A DNA stretch of 6,336 nt from Prevotellaceae bacterium (lineage in GTDB: Bacteria; Bacteroidota; Bacteroidia; Bacteroidales; UBA932). The notes beneath the pieces are model-generated. The model saw only the letters and a list, made by a program, of their open reading frames with translations, had not been told where the DNA came from and searched no databases. Below, piece by piece: positions 1 through 6,336 of this stretch (positions are counted from its first letter, which is position 1; each line of letters starts with the position of its first letter). The position numbers were made by a program, and so were the translations under genes. The stretch lies in contig JAITPP010000125.1 of the NCBI GenBank assembly GCA_031289385.1, positions 1 through 6,336 of the forward strand. Reading direction: 5' to 3'.

Positions 1-2
1 AG

Positions 3-122
3 TTACAAGAGATTACATTTACAGTACCTGCTGGACAAACAACATTGCAATTAGAATATAGATATTATTCACAAACAAGCAGTTCTTTTGAATTGAAAAA
101 TGTAAGTTTGGTTGAATTATAA
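3..122 (+). CDS. C-terminal end of an unidentified protein (partial)
   Basis: An open frame enters from the left edge and ends at a TAA at 120-122, leaving 39 codons. The peptide alternates hydrophobic and polar residues (ITFTVPAGQTTLQLEYRYY, then SSFELKNVSLVEL), a beta-strand pattern. It ends in a strand like the last one of many jelly-roll or beta-sandwich domains in secreted Bacteroidota proteins (carbohydrate-binding or lipoprotein C-termini). A hairpin terminator follows within 16 bases, which supports this as a real gene end. The family cannot be named from this fragment. It probably belongs to a different transcription unit from the nuclease genes downstream. Confidence 0.7.
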   Translation, partial: LQEITFTVPAGQTTLQLEYRYYSQTSSSFELKNVSLVEL

Positions 123-137
123 ATTTTAAAATTGTAT

Positions 138-171
138 AAAAGTTACCCTATAAAAAATAGGGTAGCTTTTA
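138..171 (+). terminator. Rho-independent-type hairpin terminator
   Basis: The arms at 138-151 (AAAAGTTACCCTAT) and 157-170 (ATAGGGTAGCTTTT) pair over 14 positions, with one G-U wobble and otherwise perfect complementarity, around a five-A loop (152-156). The descending arm ends in TTTT, giving the U-tract, and the ascending arm starts with the matching AAAA, so the structure could also work in reverse. It lies 15 bases after the stop of the upstream partial gene and 22 bases before the next start codon. It probably ends the upstream transcript. Confidence 0.85.
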
Positions 172-192
172 TTCACTAAAAAAAACGAAAAA

Positions 193-1308
193 ATGAATAT
201 TTTATACAAAAGATTTACTTTGTTTGCGGTTATTATCTTTGTTTGCAGTTTATTTGCGATTGCTGCTTGTTCCAATAAATCGGAAGAGCCAAAGCCTAAA
301 TCGGAATTAACGGCAGTGCTTAACGGCTCTAATAATTTTAGTTGGAATTCGGAAGGCAGATTTTTAACAATCACATCTGCCGAAGATTGGACAATAAGCA
401 TATCCTATCCGCAAGGTGCACAATCGGGCTGGTGTTCGGTTAGCGTATCGGCAGGTACGGCAAATAAAAGCGTTTGGATAAGCACGGTAAAAAACAATTC
501 AAGCGAAAGCAGAGAGGCTACAATAACAGTAAAATCAGAACATTATACCGTACCTATCGAAATATTTCAAAGCAATATAAACGATGTTATTCCCGTTGAA
601 GTACAAAAACATGTAGAACTTCCAAAAATAGAAGATCCCGAATGGCTTTTGGACTATAATCCGGGTGAATTTATAATTGAATATTCGATAATAAAAAAAC
701 ATCCAAAATGGGTAGCATGGCGATTGCATCACGGAAATATTGGCTCTTCGGGGCGCACGGATGCTTGGCAATTTGACCCGCGCATACCATCGGCATATAG
801 TCCTTTGCGTGAAGATTTTACAAGTACAAGTTATAATAATCGCGGGCATCTTTGCCCTTCTGCCGATCGTACTTTTTCACGAGAAATGAATGCACAAACA
901 TTCATGTATTCCAACATGTCGCCGCAAATGGGCGATTTTAACGGCGGAATATGGGGAACATTGGAAACGAAAGTACGCGGATGGGTTAATGGCGCAGATA
1001 CATTGTATATTTGCGCAGGCGGTACAATACTTAAAGAAAGCGATATTATTGCACACACAACTCCAAGTTCAATGGCTATTCCTAAATATTACTTTAAAGT
1101 GATATTGCGCAAGAAACCATCAGGAACGTATGATGCCATTGGCTTTTGGTTTGAACATAGAAAATATACTGAAAGTTTATCGGTAGCGCACGCCAAAACA
1201 ATTGATGAGATTGAAACGCTTACAGGATTAGATTTCTTCTACTATCTGCCGGCGGATGTACAAAATACTGTTGAGGCAACATTTAATCCGTCATCTTGGG
1301 GACTTTGA
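193..1308 (+). CDS. BACON-domain DNA/RNA non-specific endonuclease lipoprotein
   Basis: The predicted product is a 371-residue exported nuclease that would cut DNA and RNA with Mg2+. Residues 1-25 form a lipoprotein signal peptide (basic YKR, hydrophobic core, lipobox AIAAC) with Cys26 as the lipid-bearing residue. The following SNKSEEP has acidic residues near the Cys, as in Bacteroidota surface-export signals. Residues about 45-127 resemble a BACON beta-sandwich (W51, the TSAEDWTISI strand, SREATITV, a closing IEIFQSN). Residues about 175-355 are the Endonuclease_NS (NUC1/EndoG/Serratia nuclease) domain. Its core motif reads NRGHLCPSADR with the general-base His at 219. The Mg-binding Asn is best placed at N250 and the conserved Glu at E258 (FNGGIWGTLE), with spacing like the Serratia enzyme. 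The first motif residue is Asn216 where Asp is usual. The start is preceded by an A-rich tract and no Shine-Dalgarno. The stop is TGA followed directly by in-frame TAA. The gene is probably functionally linked to the EEP nuclease and importer downstream. Confidence 0.92.
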   Translation: MNILYKRFTLFAVIIFVCSLFAIAACSNKSEEPKPKSELTAVLNGSNNFSWNSEGRFLTITSAEDWTISISYPQGAQSGWCSVSVSAGTANKSVWISTVKNNSSESREATITVKSEHYTVPIEIFQSNINDVIPVEVQKHVELPKIEDPEWLLDYNPGEFIIEYSIIKKHPKWVAWRLHHGNIGSSGRTDAWQFDPRIPSAYSPLREDFTSTSYNNRGHLCPSADRTFSREMNAQTFMYSNMSPQMGDFNGGIWGTLETKVRGWVNGADTLYICAGGTILKESDIIAHTTPSSMAIPKYYFKVILRKKPSGTYDAIGFWFEHRKYTESLSVAHAKTIDEIETLTGLDFFYYLPADVQNTVEATFNPSSWGL

Positions 1309-1340
1309 TAATGATTAGTGATTAATGATTAGTGATTAAT
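1309..1340. repeat. 14-bp tandem repeat, 2.3 copies
   Basis: TAATGATTAGTGAT occurs twice without change (1309-1322, 1323-1336), followed by a partial TAAT (1337-1340). The first copy begins on the base after the nuclease stop codon, so its TAA is an in-frame second stop. The array borders a different 8-bp repeat. No function is evident. It may be a slippage product in non-coding DNA. Confidence 0.85.
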
Positions 1341-1345
1341 AAAGC

Positions 1346-1433
1346 ACATTAACATATTAACACATTAGCACATTAAAAAACACATTAGCACATTAAAAAA
1401 CATATTAACATATTAACACATTGGCAAATTAAT
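1346..1433. repeat. Phased 8-bp tandem repeat array ending in a start codon
   Basis: The stretch divides into 8-bp units of consensus A(C/T)ATTA(A/G)C. In order they are ACATTAAC, ATATTAAC, ACATTAGC, ACATTAAA, a 4-base AAAC, ACATTAGC, ACATTAAA, AAAC, ATATTAAC, ATATTAAC, ACATTGGC and AAATTAAT. The two central blocks form an exact 20-bp tandem duplication (1361-1380 and 1381-1400). The final degenerate unit supplies the A and T of the ATG at 1432 of the EEP nuclease gene. The array therefore occupies the whole 5' leader of that gene, and no recognisable Bacteroidota promoter (TAnnTTTG) or ribosome site lies within it. Copy-number changes would alter leader length but not the reading frame. Whether it is regulatory is unknown. 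Confidence 0.85.
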
Positions 1434-2454
1434 GAAGCATATATTATTGATATTGATAATGTCGGGTTTTTACCTGACAATTAATGCACAAGATAAAAAA
1501 TATACTATCTTGTTTTACAACGTAGAAAATCTTTTTGATACAATAAATTCGCCCGATGTACGTGACGAAGAATTTACACCCTCAGGAGCAAAAAAATGGG
1601 ATGGAAAAAAATATTGGCAAAAACTGAGTAAACTCGAAGAAGTTTTTTATGCCGTATCATCTTCGGTAAAAAGTTATCCAACTATCATAGGAGTATCCGA
1701 AATTGAAAATCGCAATGTACTTGAAGATATTGCAGCCTTACAAAAACTTCAAAAAGCCAATTATCAAATAGCGCATTTTGATTCGCCCGATGCACGCGGC
1801 GTAGATGTGGCTTTGTTTTATCGTCCCGACCAGTTCAAATACGAAGGCAGCATACCGATTAGGGTTGATGTAGGTTTTAGAACACGCGATATTCTTATGG
1901 TGTGGGGAACTATCGAAAACGAAAAATTTTGTTTTTTCGTATGCCATTTTCCCTCACGGATAGGAGGCAAACAATCGTCGGAAATACGGCGTGTAACAGC
2001 CGCAGAATATATGCGCAAAGCCGCCGACTCGATGATGCTCGTTTATCCGGGTATAAAAATTGCAATCATGGGCGATATGAACGACGATCCTGTTGATAAA
2101 AGTTTATACGAAACAATGGGCGCAAAAGGAAAAGAAAAAGAAGTTGCCACTAACGGATTGTTTAATCCGTTTTACGAAATGTTTAAAAAAGGATTCGGCT
2201 CGCTTGCTTACGCCGATGGGTGGAATTTGTTTGATAATATAATTGTAAACGAAGCTCTGCTGAACGGCGAAAAAGGAACTCTGAAACTGATAAAAACCAA
2301 CGGAAATAAATATTACGGAAATATTTTTAACCGCTCGTTTTTGCTGCAACAAAGCGGACAATACAAAAATTATCCTCTTCGCACTTTTGTCGGAAATGTT
2401 TTTCAAAATGGTTATAGCGATCACTTACCCGTATTTATTAATATAGCAAAATAA
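1432..2454 (+). CDS. Secreted endonuclease/exonuclease/phosphatase (EEP) family protein
   Basis: This 340-residue protein belongs to the EEP superfamily of DNase I-like metal-dependent phosphodiesterases. Residues 1-19 are a signal peptidase I-type signal (MKHILLILIMSGFYLTINA, cleavage before Q20), and no lipobox Cys is present. The catalytic landmarks appear in order and intact: FYNVENLFD with N30, GVSEIENR with metal-binding E90, GVDVALFYR (123-131), CHFPSR with H172, GDMNDDP with D215 and N217, and SDHLPV with D330 and H331. The length is typical of Bacteroidota homologues. No type IX secretion C-terminal domain is seen, so a periplasmic location is inferred. Members of this fold cleave DNA, RNA, phosphoinositides or sphingomyelin, so the substrate is not settled by sequence. 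Its neighbours favour nucleic acid. The ATG lies at the end of an 8-bp repeat array, and the receptor gene begins 12 bases after its stop, suggesting co-transcription. Confidence 0.9.
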   Translation: MKHILLILIMSGFYLTINAQDKKYTILFYNVENLFDTINSPDVRDEEFTPSGAKKWDGKKYWQKLSKLEEVFYAVSSSVKSYPTIIGVSEIENRNVLEDIAALQKLQKANYQIAHFDSPDARGVDVALFYRPDQFKYEGSIPIRVDVGFRTRDILMVWGTIENEKFCFFVCHFPSRIGGKQSSEIRRVTAAEYMRKAADSMMLVYPGIKIAIMGDMNDDPVDKSLYETMGAKGKEKEVATNGLFNPFYEMFKKGFGSLAYADGWNLFDNIIVNEALLNGEKGTLKLIKTNGNKYYGNIFNRSFLLQQSGQYKNYPLRTFVGNVFQNGYSDHLPVFINIAK

Positions 2455-2466
2455 CAAATTAAAAAT

Positions 2467-5262
2467 ATGAGAATAAAAAAATTATTACTATTATTATTTT
2501 TTGTGTTTACAGCCGGTATGGCTTTGGCACAAGAGGTTGGCGGAATTAAGGGGAAACTTGTAGAACGAACAACCCGACAACCTATCGAAGGTGTAAAGGT
2601 AAGCCTGAATACACCTGCACCTTTGGAAACATATACCAATACCGAAGGCGTTTTTGAATTTAACAATGTTCCTGTCGGTACGTGGGATGTATCTTTTAAA
2701 TCAACCGACTACACTGCTGTAACGCTTACTGCAAATGTTAAAACAGGAATAACAACAGAATTTAATATTATTTCATTATCTACCGAATTTGCAGGCGATT
2801 ATGATTTTACTTCTGTTGAAGTAGAATTTGATAACGATAACGGCGATGTAGGACAGGATTTGCCAATCACACTATCGGCATCAAAAGATGTTTTTGAAAA
2901 CATTGCAAGTTATGATTTCGGAATACTTCGCTTTCGCAGTCGCGGATACGATAACAGCACGGCAAAAGTATATCTTAACGGAATATACATGAACGATGCA
3001 CAAAGCGGATACACCCCTTGGTCGCTCTGGGGCGGGCTTAACGATGCCACACGCAATCAGGAATCAAGCAGCGCACTGAAAATATCAGATTACGGCGTAG
3101 GCTCAATAAACGGAGTAACCAATATCAACGCCAAACCATCGCAAATACGTAAAGGCTTTCGCGCAAGCGCAGTTAATGCAAGCGGACAATATCTTTTTCG
3201 CGGTATGATTACTTATGCTTCGGGCGAAAACAATAAAGGATGGTCTTATGCACTTTCGGCATCTACACGTCAAGGCGGAAACTTTTGGGTAAACGGCGTA
3301 GATTACAACGCATGGTCGTATTTCGGCTCTGTTGAAAAACGATTTAGCAACAGCAGCCTTGCTCTTACATTTTTCGGCGCGCCTACCATTCGCGGCGTAC
3401 AGGCAGCATCTACACAAGAAGTGTACGATTTGGTAAACAGCAATTTTTACAACGCCAACTGGGGATACCAAAACGGCGAAAAACGCAATGCCCGCGTTCG
3501 CGATAATCACGAGCCTGTGGTGATGCTTAATTATACTCTTGATATTAATCCAAAAAATAAATTAGAGGCAGGCATTTCATACCGTTTTGGACGTAACGGA
3601 TATTCGGCGTTGGAATGGTATGATGCACAAGATCCGCGCCCCGATTACTATCGCTACCTGCCAAGTTATTTTAGCGAAAATCCAAATCCCAACAACAACG
3701 ATCCTGTTAAAGCCGCTTATTTGGAAGAAGGCTGGGCTTCGGATTGGAATGTACGGCAAATTAACTGGGCTGCATTGTATGATGTAAACCGCAACAGTTA
3801 TTTCGATTCATCCGACGGCGTTATACCCGGAACTACCGCTACAACACGCCGCTCGAAATACATAGTTGAAGAACGCCGCACCGATCAACAGGATTTAAAT
3901 GCAAGCGTAAAATTATCATCGACCTTATCCAATAATTTCAAACTTAATTATGGCTTTGATTATCGTATAAATCAAACAGAATATTTTAAAGTTGTGAAAG
4001 ACTTGCTGGGAGGCGAATACTGGTTGGATGTTGATCAGTTTGCTGAACGCGATTTTGGCGCAGGCGATGCTGTTCAAAACGATATGAATCATCCAAACCG
4101 TATTGTTGGCGAAGGCGATAAATTCGGATACGATTATTATTCTAAATTAAACAGCCAGCGTTTGTGGACAACATTGCAATACAACGGCGGGCATTGGGAG
4201 GCTTACGCCGCACTCGAAGGCGGACATACCATTTTTTGGCGCGAAGGATTGTATAGAAAAGGATTGTATCCAAATAATTCGATAGGAAACTCAATAGCAC
4301 AGGATTTTTGGACATATACCGCAAAAATAGGCGCAACATATAAAATATCGGGCGCACACACTATTTGGGCAAATATGGCTTTAATTCAAAATGCACCAAA
4401 TTTCAACCATTCGATGACATCGCCAAAAACACGCAACGATTTTCTACCCGGACTTACTACCGAAAAAATCGCCAGCGCAGATTTGAATTACTCGCTGCAT
4501 CTGTCGTGGATAAAAATGCGACTGTCGGGTTATTTCACAACTATAAAAGACCAAGTAAACGTAATAAATTTTTACGACGATTTGCACCGCACATTTGTTA
4601 ATTTTGCTATGAGCGGAATCGACCAAAGCCACACAGGCTTAGAAGTTGGCGTTGAAATACCATTATTTTATGATATTACTCTGAAAAGTGCGCTAAGTTA
4701 CGGATATTACATTTATACATCTAATCCTAACGTAACCATAACAGCCGACAATAACAGCAATGTATTCAGCAGCAATGTTGCCGATGAAGCGGTTTATTGG
4801 AAAAACTATAAAGTGTCGGGAACTCCGCAAACGGCTTTCGATGTAGGATTGGATTATCGCTCGCGTAAAAATTTATTTTTAGGCATCGATCTTGGATATT
4901 TTGACGCAAATTATATATCATTAAATCCATTGCGCCGAACAGATATGGTTATTTCATCGCTTATTATGGAAAACAGATATGATGAAATTGCAGAAATAAC
5001 ACATCAGGAAAAATTTCCAAGCGCATTTGTTCTTAACGCCAACATAGGTAAATTTTGGTATATAGGAAAATATATGCTTGGAGTAAATCTCGATATAAAA
5101 AATATCTTAAACAACAAGGAAATTAAAAGCGGCGGTTACGAGCAAATGCGTTTAACCAGAGATACTTCCAACGCATCACAAATATCTTATTCGCCGTTTG
5201 ACTCAAAATATTTTTACTTAATGGGTACTACTTATTATCTGAATGTATATTTCCGTTTCTGA
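2467..5262 (+). CDS. TonB-dependent outer-membrane receptor
   Basis: The product is a 931-residue TonB-dependent receptor, predicted to import a ligand across the outer membrane using proton-motive force relayed by TonB. Residues 1-21 are a signal peptide (RIKK, Leu/Phe core, MALA before Q22). Residues about 25-105 are a carboxypeptidase-regulatory-like (CarboxypepD_reg) domain: GGIKGKLVERTTRQPIEGV, then NTEGVFEFNNVPVGTWDV. A short acidic linker (about 110-131) follows. The plug (about 132-225) includes RSRGYDN, VYLNGIYMNDAQSGYTPW and GVGSINGVTNINAKP. The rest is a 22-strand-type barrel rich in aromatic residues, and the chain ends in the outer-membrane signature YYLNVYFRF with terminal Phe. 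It lacks a SusD partner. The next gene encodes an OB-fold lipoprotein instead. Spacing of 12 bases from the EEP nuclease gene and 38 to the lipoprotein gene suggests an operon. The ligand is inferred to be nucleic-acid fragments from context only. Confidence 0.93.
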   Translation: MRIKKLLLLLFFVFTAGMALAQEVGGIKGKLVERTTRQPIEGVKVSLNTPAPLETYTNTEGVFEFNNVPVGTWDVSFKSTDYTAVTLTANVKTGITTEFNIISLSTEFAGDYDFTSVEVEFDNDNGDVGQDLPITLSASKDVFENIASYDFGILRFRSRGYDNSTAKVYLNGIYMNDAQSGYTPWSLWGGLNDATRNQESSSALKISDYGVGSINGVTNINAKPSQIRKGFRASAVNASGQYLFRGMITYASGENNKGWSYALSASTRQGGNFWVNGVDYNAWSYFGSVEKRFSNSSLALTFFGAPTIRGVQAASTQEVYDLVNSNFYNANWGYQNGEKRNARVRDNHEPVVMLNYTLDINPKNKLEAGISYRFGRNGYSALEWYDAQDPRPDYYRYLPSYFSENPNPNNNDPVKAAYLEEGWASDWNVRQINWAALYDVNRNSYFDSSDGVIPGTTATTRRSKYIVEERRTDQQDLNASVKLSSTLSNNFKLNYGFDYRINQTEYFKVVKDLLGGEYWLDVDQFAERDFGAGDAVQNDMNHPNRIVGEGDKFGYDYYSKLNSQRLWTTLQYNGGHWEAYAALEGGHTIFWREGLYRKGLYPNNSIGNSIAQDFWTYTAKIGATYKISGAHTIWANMALIQNAPNFNHSMTSPKTRNDFLPGLTTEKIASADLNYSLHLSWIKMRLSGYFTTIKDQVNVINFYDDLHRTFVNFAMSGIDQSHTGLEVGVEIPLFYDITLKSALSYGYYIYTSNPNVTITADNNSNVFSSNVADEAVYWKNYKVSGTPQTAFDVGLDYRSRKNLFLGIDLGYFDANYISLNPLRRTDMVISSLIMENRYDEIAEITHQEKFPSAFVLNANIGKFWYIGKYMLGVNLDIKNILNNKEIKSGGYEQMRLTRDTSNASQISYSPFDSKYFYLMGTTYYLNVYFRF

Positions 5263-5300
5263 TAAATAAATTTTTTGAATAAATTAATATGAATTAAAAA

Positions 5301-6149
5301 ATGAAAAAAATGAAAAATATAACATTACTTTCTATAATCCTGCTTACGCTGATATTTGCAGGATGTACAGAATATGACGAGCCCGCAGAATTTGTTCCTG
5401 CGCAAATGCAAGCAAATATGACTGTGAAACAACTGAAAGCACTATTCACATCATCGCCGCTTATGGTTGAAAATGAAGATGCTGTTGTGGCGGGAAAAGT
5501 TATAAGCACCGATAAATACGGCAATTTGTACCGCACATTGTATATTCAAGACGAAACCTCAGGTATCGAAATAAAAATAGGAAAAACAACCCTATACAAT
5601 ACCTACAAAGTGGGACAAATAATTTATATCAAGCCGCATCATCTTTGTTTGGGACAGTACGGCGGTATGGTAAGTTTAGGCTCGCCATCAACCGACAGCA
5701 AATATCAAAACTCGTGGATTGATGTGCCATTGCTTATTAACAGTACAATATTCAGAGGCGAAGAATCAACTCCCGTAACGCCCAAAATTATTCAGACAAC
5801 ATCCGATATTAATGACGATACATTCGGCACGTTGGTTACGTTGAAAAATGCAAGCTACAAATCGGGAAATTTGCTTACATGGGCGCAGAAAAACGAAACA
5901 GAAACAACCGAAGATGAGTCGAGTTACGGCGAACAAACTTTCACACTGAGCGATGGACGCGAAATTGTAGTGCGAACAAGCGGATATGCAAAATTTGCCG
6001 ATACGCCAATCAGTTGTTATACAGCGTCGGGCGCGACAGAGCCTATCGTTACAGGAAAAAAAGTAAATATAACAGGAATACTTACAAAATATAACGGCAC
6101 ATATCAGTTAGTACTGAATACAGATAAAGACGTATTATCGGCACAGTAA
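5301..6149 (+). CDS. DUF5689-type OB-fold lipoprotein
   Basis: This is a 282-residue lipoprotein. MKKMK is followed by a hydrophobic core and lipobox FAGC, with Cys22 lipidated. The following TEYDEP is acidic, as in Bacteroidota surface-exposed lipoproteins. Residues about 38-155 match my memory of the DUF5689 pattern: MTVKQLKALF, VVAGKVISTDKYGNLYRTLY, IQDETSGIEIKIG, YKVGQIIYIKPHHLCLGQYG and MVSLG. This is an OB-fold-like layout. A second half (about 160-282) ends with VNITGILTKYNGTYQLVLNT, again typical of an OB-fold closing hairpin. Two OB-folds in tandem are therefore likely. OB-folds often bind single-stranded nucleic acid, so it may present oligonucleotides to the adjacent receptor. An alternative is a general accessory lipoprotein. 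The ATG at 5301 is preferred, but the in-frame ATG at 5310 would also keep a good signal peptide. It is the last gene visible before the repeat region. Confidence 0.85.
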   Translation: MKKMKNITLLSIILLTLIFAGCTEYDEPAEFVPAQMQANMTVKQLKALFTSSPLMVENEDAVVAGKVISTDKYGNLYRTLYIQDETSGIEIKIGKTTLYNTYKVGQIIYIKPHHLCLGQYGGMVSLGSPSTDSKYQNSWIDVPLLINSTIFRGEESTPVTPKIIQTTSDINDDTFGTLVTLKNASYKSGNLLTWAQKNETETTEDESSYGEQTFTLSDGREIVVRTSGYAKFADTPISCYTASGATEPIVTGKKVNITGILTKYNGTYQLVLNTDKDVLSAQ

Positions 6150-6186
6150 GAAACAATTGCGAACTACGGATTACGGCTGTCATAAA

Positions 6187-6308
6187 AGCACGCAGATAAC
6201 GCAGATTTAAAGGATTTACGCAGATAAAAATTAAAATACAAATTATTTATTGATAATAAACACAATAAAAATCTGCGTAAATTTGTTTTATCTGCGTTAT
6301 CTGCTGCT
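6187..6308. repeat. Large imperfect inverted repeat of ACGCAGAT units
   Basis: The left arm (core 6192-6225) reads GCAGATAACGCAGAT, seven variable bases, then ATTTACGCAGAT. The right arm (core 6271-6304) is its reverse complement, except that the seven middle bases differ (TTAAAGG against AAAACAA). Pairing extends outward to 6187 and 6308 with one bulged base. A 45-base AT-rich loop (6226-6270) separates the arms. Within the left arm ACGCAGAT occurs three times (6190, 6199, 6218). Its complement occurs twice in the right arm, plus a truncated copy. No open reading frame, transposase or clear target-site duplication accompanies it. It resembles dispersed intergenic repeats I recall from Bacteroidota genomes. 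It begins 37 bases after the lipoprotein stop and could also form a terminator-like or mRNA-stabilising stem-loop. Confidence 0.8.
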
Positions 6309-6336
6309 AAAAATTTTGTGAGTACCCTTTTAGTGA

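Noticed and set aside
234..241. TATCTTTG, an exact match to the Bacteroidota -7 promoter element TAnnTTTG
   Set aside because: It lies inside the signal-peptide coding region downstream of the start codon, and no TTG-type -33 element sits at the usual spacing. Phe/Cys codons readily produce it by chance. No convincing promoter was found at 123-192 either.
1346..1433. Possible CRISPR-like array
   Set aside because: The units are 8 bp, contiguous and AT-rich, with no unique spacers of about 30 bp and no cas genes. It is a simple tandem repeat.
2104..2424. 106-codon minus-strand open frame opposite the EEP nuclease
   Set aside because: It covers the conserved catalytic C-terminal half of the EEP protein and has a low-complexity Phe/Ser-rich translation, consistent with an antisense shadow.
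3103..3510. 135-codon open frame on the minus strand, the longest antisense frame inside the receptor gene
   Set aside because: It lies wholly within the receptor coding sequence, has no recognisable domain, and is Cys/Ala-rich in the way shadow frames of this gene would be. The + strand gene explains the region.
5289..5297. Two-codon mini-ORF (ATG AAT TAA) just upstream of the DUF5689 lipoprotein start
   Set aside because: It is too short to support a leader-peptide claim and is expected by chance in an AT-rich gap.
6153..6186. Imperfect 7-bp repetition (CTACGGATTACGG) between the last gene and the inverted repeat
   Set aside because: Fewer than two full copies, so it cannot be separated from chance, although it may be a remnant of another intergenic repeat.

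Overview
The window looks like a chromosomal segment of a Bacteroidota (Bacteroidetes) bacterium, probably of the Bacteroidales. The evidence is a TonB-dependent receptor with an N-terminal carboxypeptidase-regulatory-like domain, a BACON domain, a DUF5689-type lipoprotein, lipoproteins with acidic residues after the lipid-bearing Cys, A-rich start contexts without Shine-Dalgarno sequences, and AT-rich intergenic repeats. All recognisable genes are on the + strand. No RNA gene, CRISPR array, transposase or phage gene was seen.

Layout: (1) 3-122, the last 39 codons of an unidentified beta-rich protein, followed by a strong hairpin terminator (138-171) that separates it from what follows. (2) 193-1308, a lipoprotein joining a BACON domain to a DNA/RNA non-specific (NUC1/EndoG-type) endonuclease. 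(3) 1309-1433, a gap made almost entirely of short tandem repeats: a 14-bp repeat, then a phased 8-bp repeat that runs into the next start codon. (4) 1432-2454, a secreted endonuclease/exonuclease/phosphatase (EEP, DNase I-like) protein. (5) 2467-5262, a TonB-dependent outer-membrane receptor starting 12 bases later. (6) 5301-6149, a DUF5689 lipoprotein that probably contains two OB-folds. (7) 6150-6336, non-coding DNA dominated by a large imperfect inverted repeat built from ACGCAGAT units.

The four complete genes make sense as one nucleic-acid foraging system, which is an inference from context. A probably surface-anchored endonuclease would cut extracellular DNA or RNA. The OB-fold lipoprotein and the TonB-dependent receptor would bind and import the fragments, in the roles SusD and SusC play for glycans. 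The EEP nuclease, exported by an ordinary signal peptide, would finish degradation in the periplasm. No SusD-like protein, glycoside hydrolase or regulator is present. This putative nucleic-acid utilisation locus is the most interesting content of the window.
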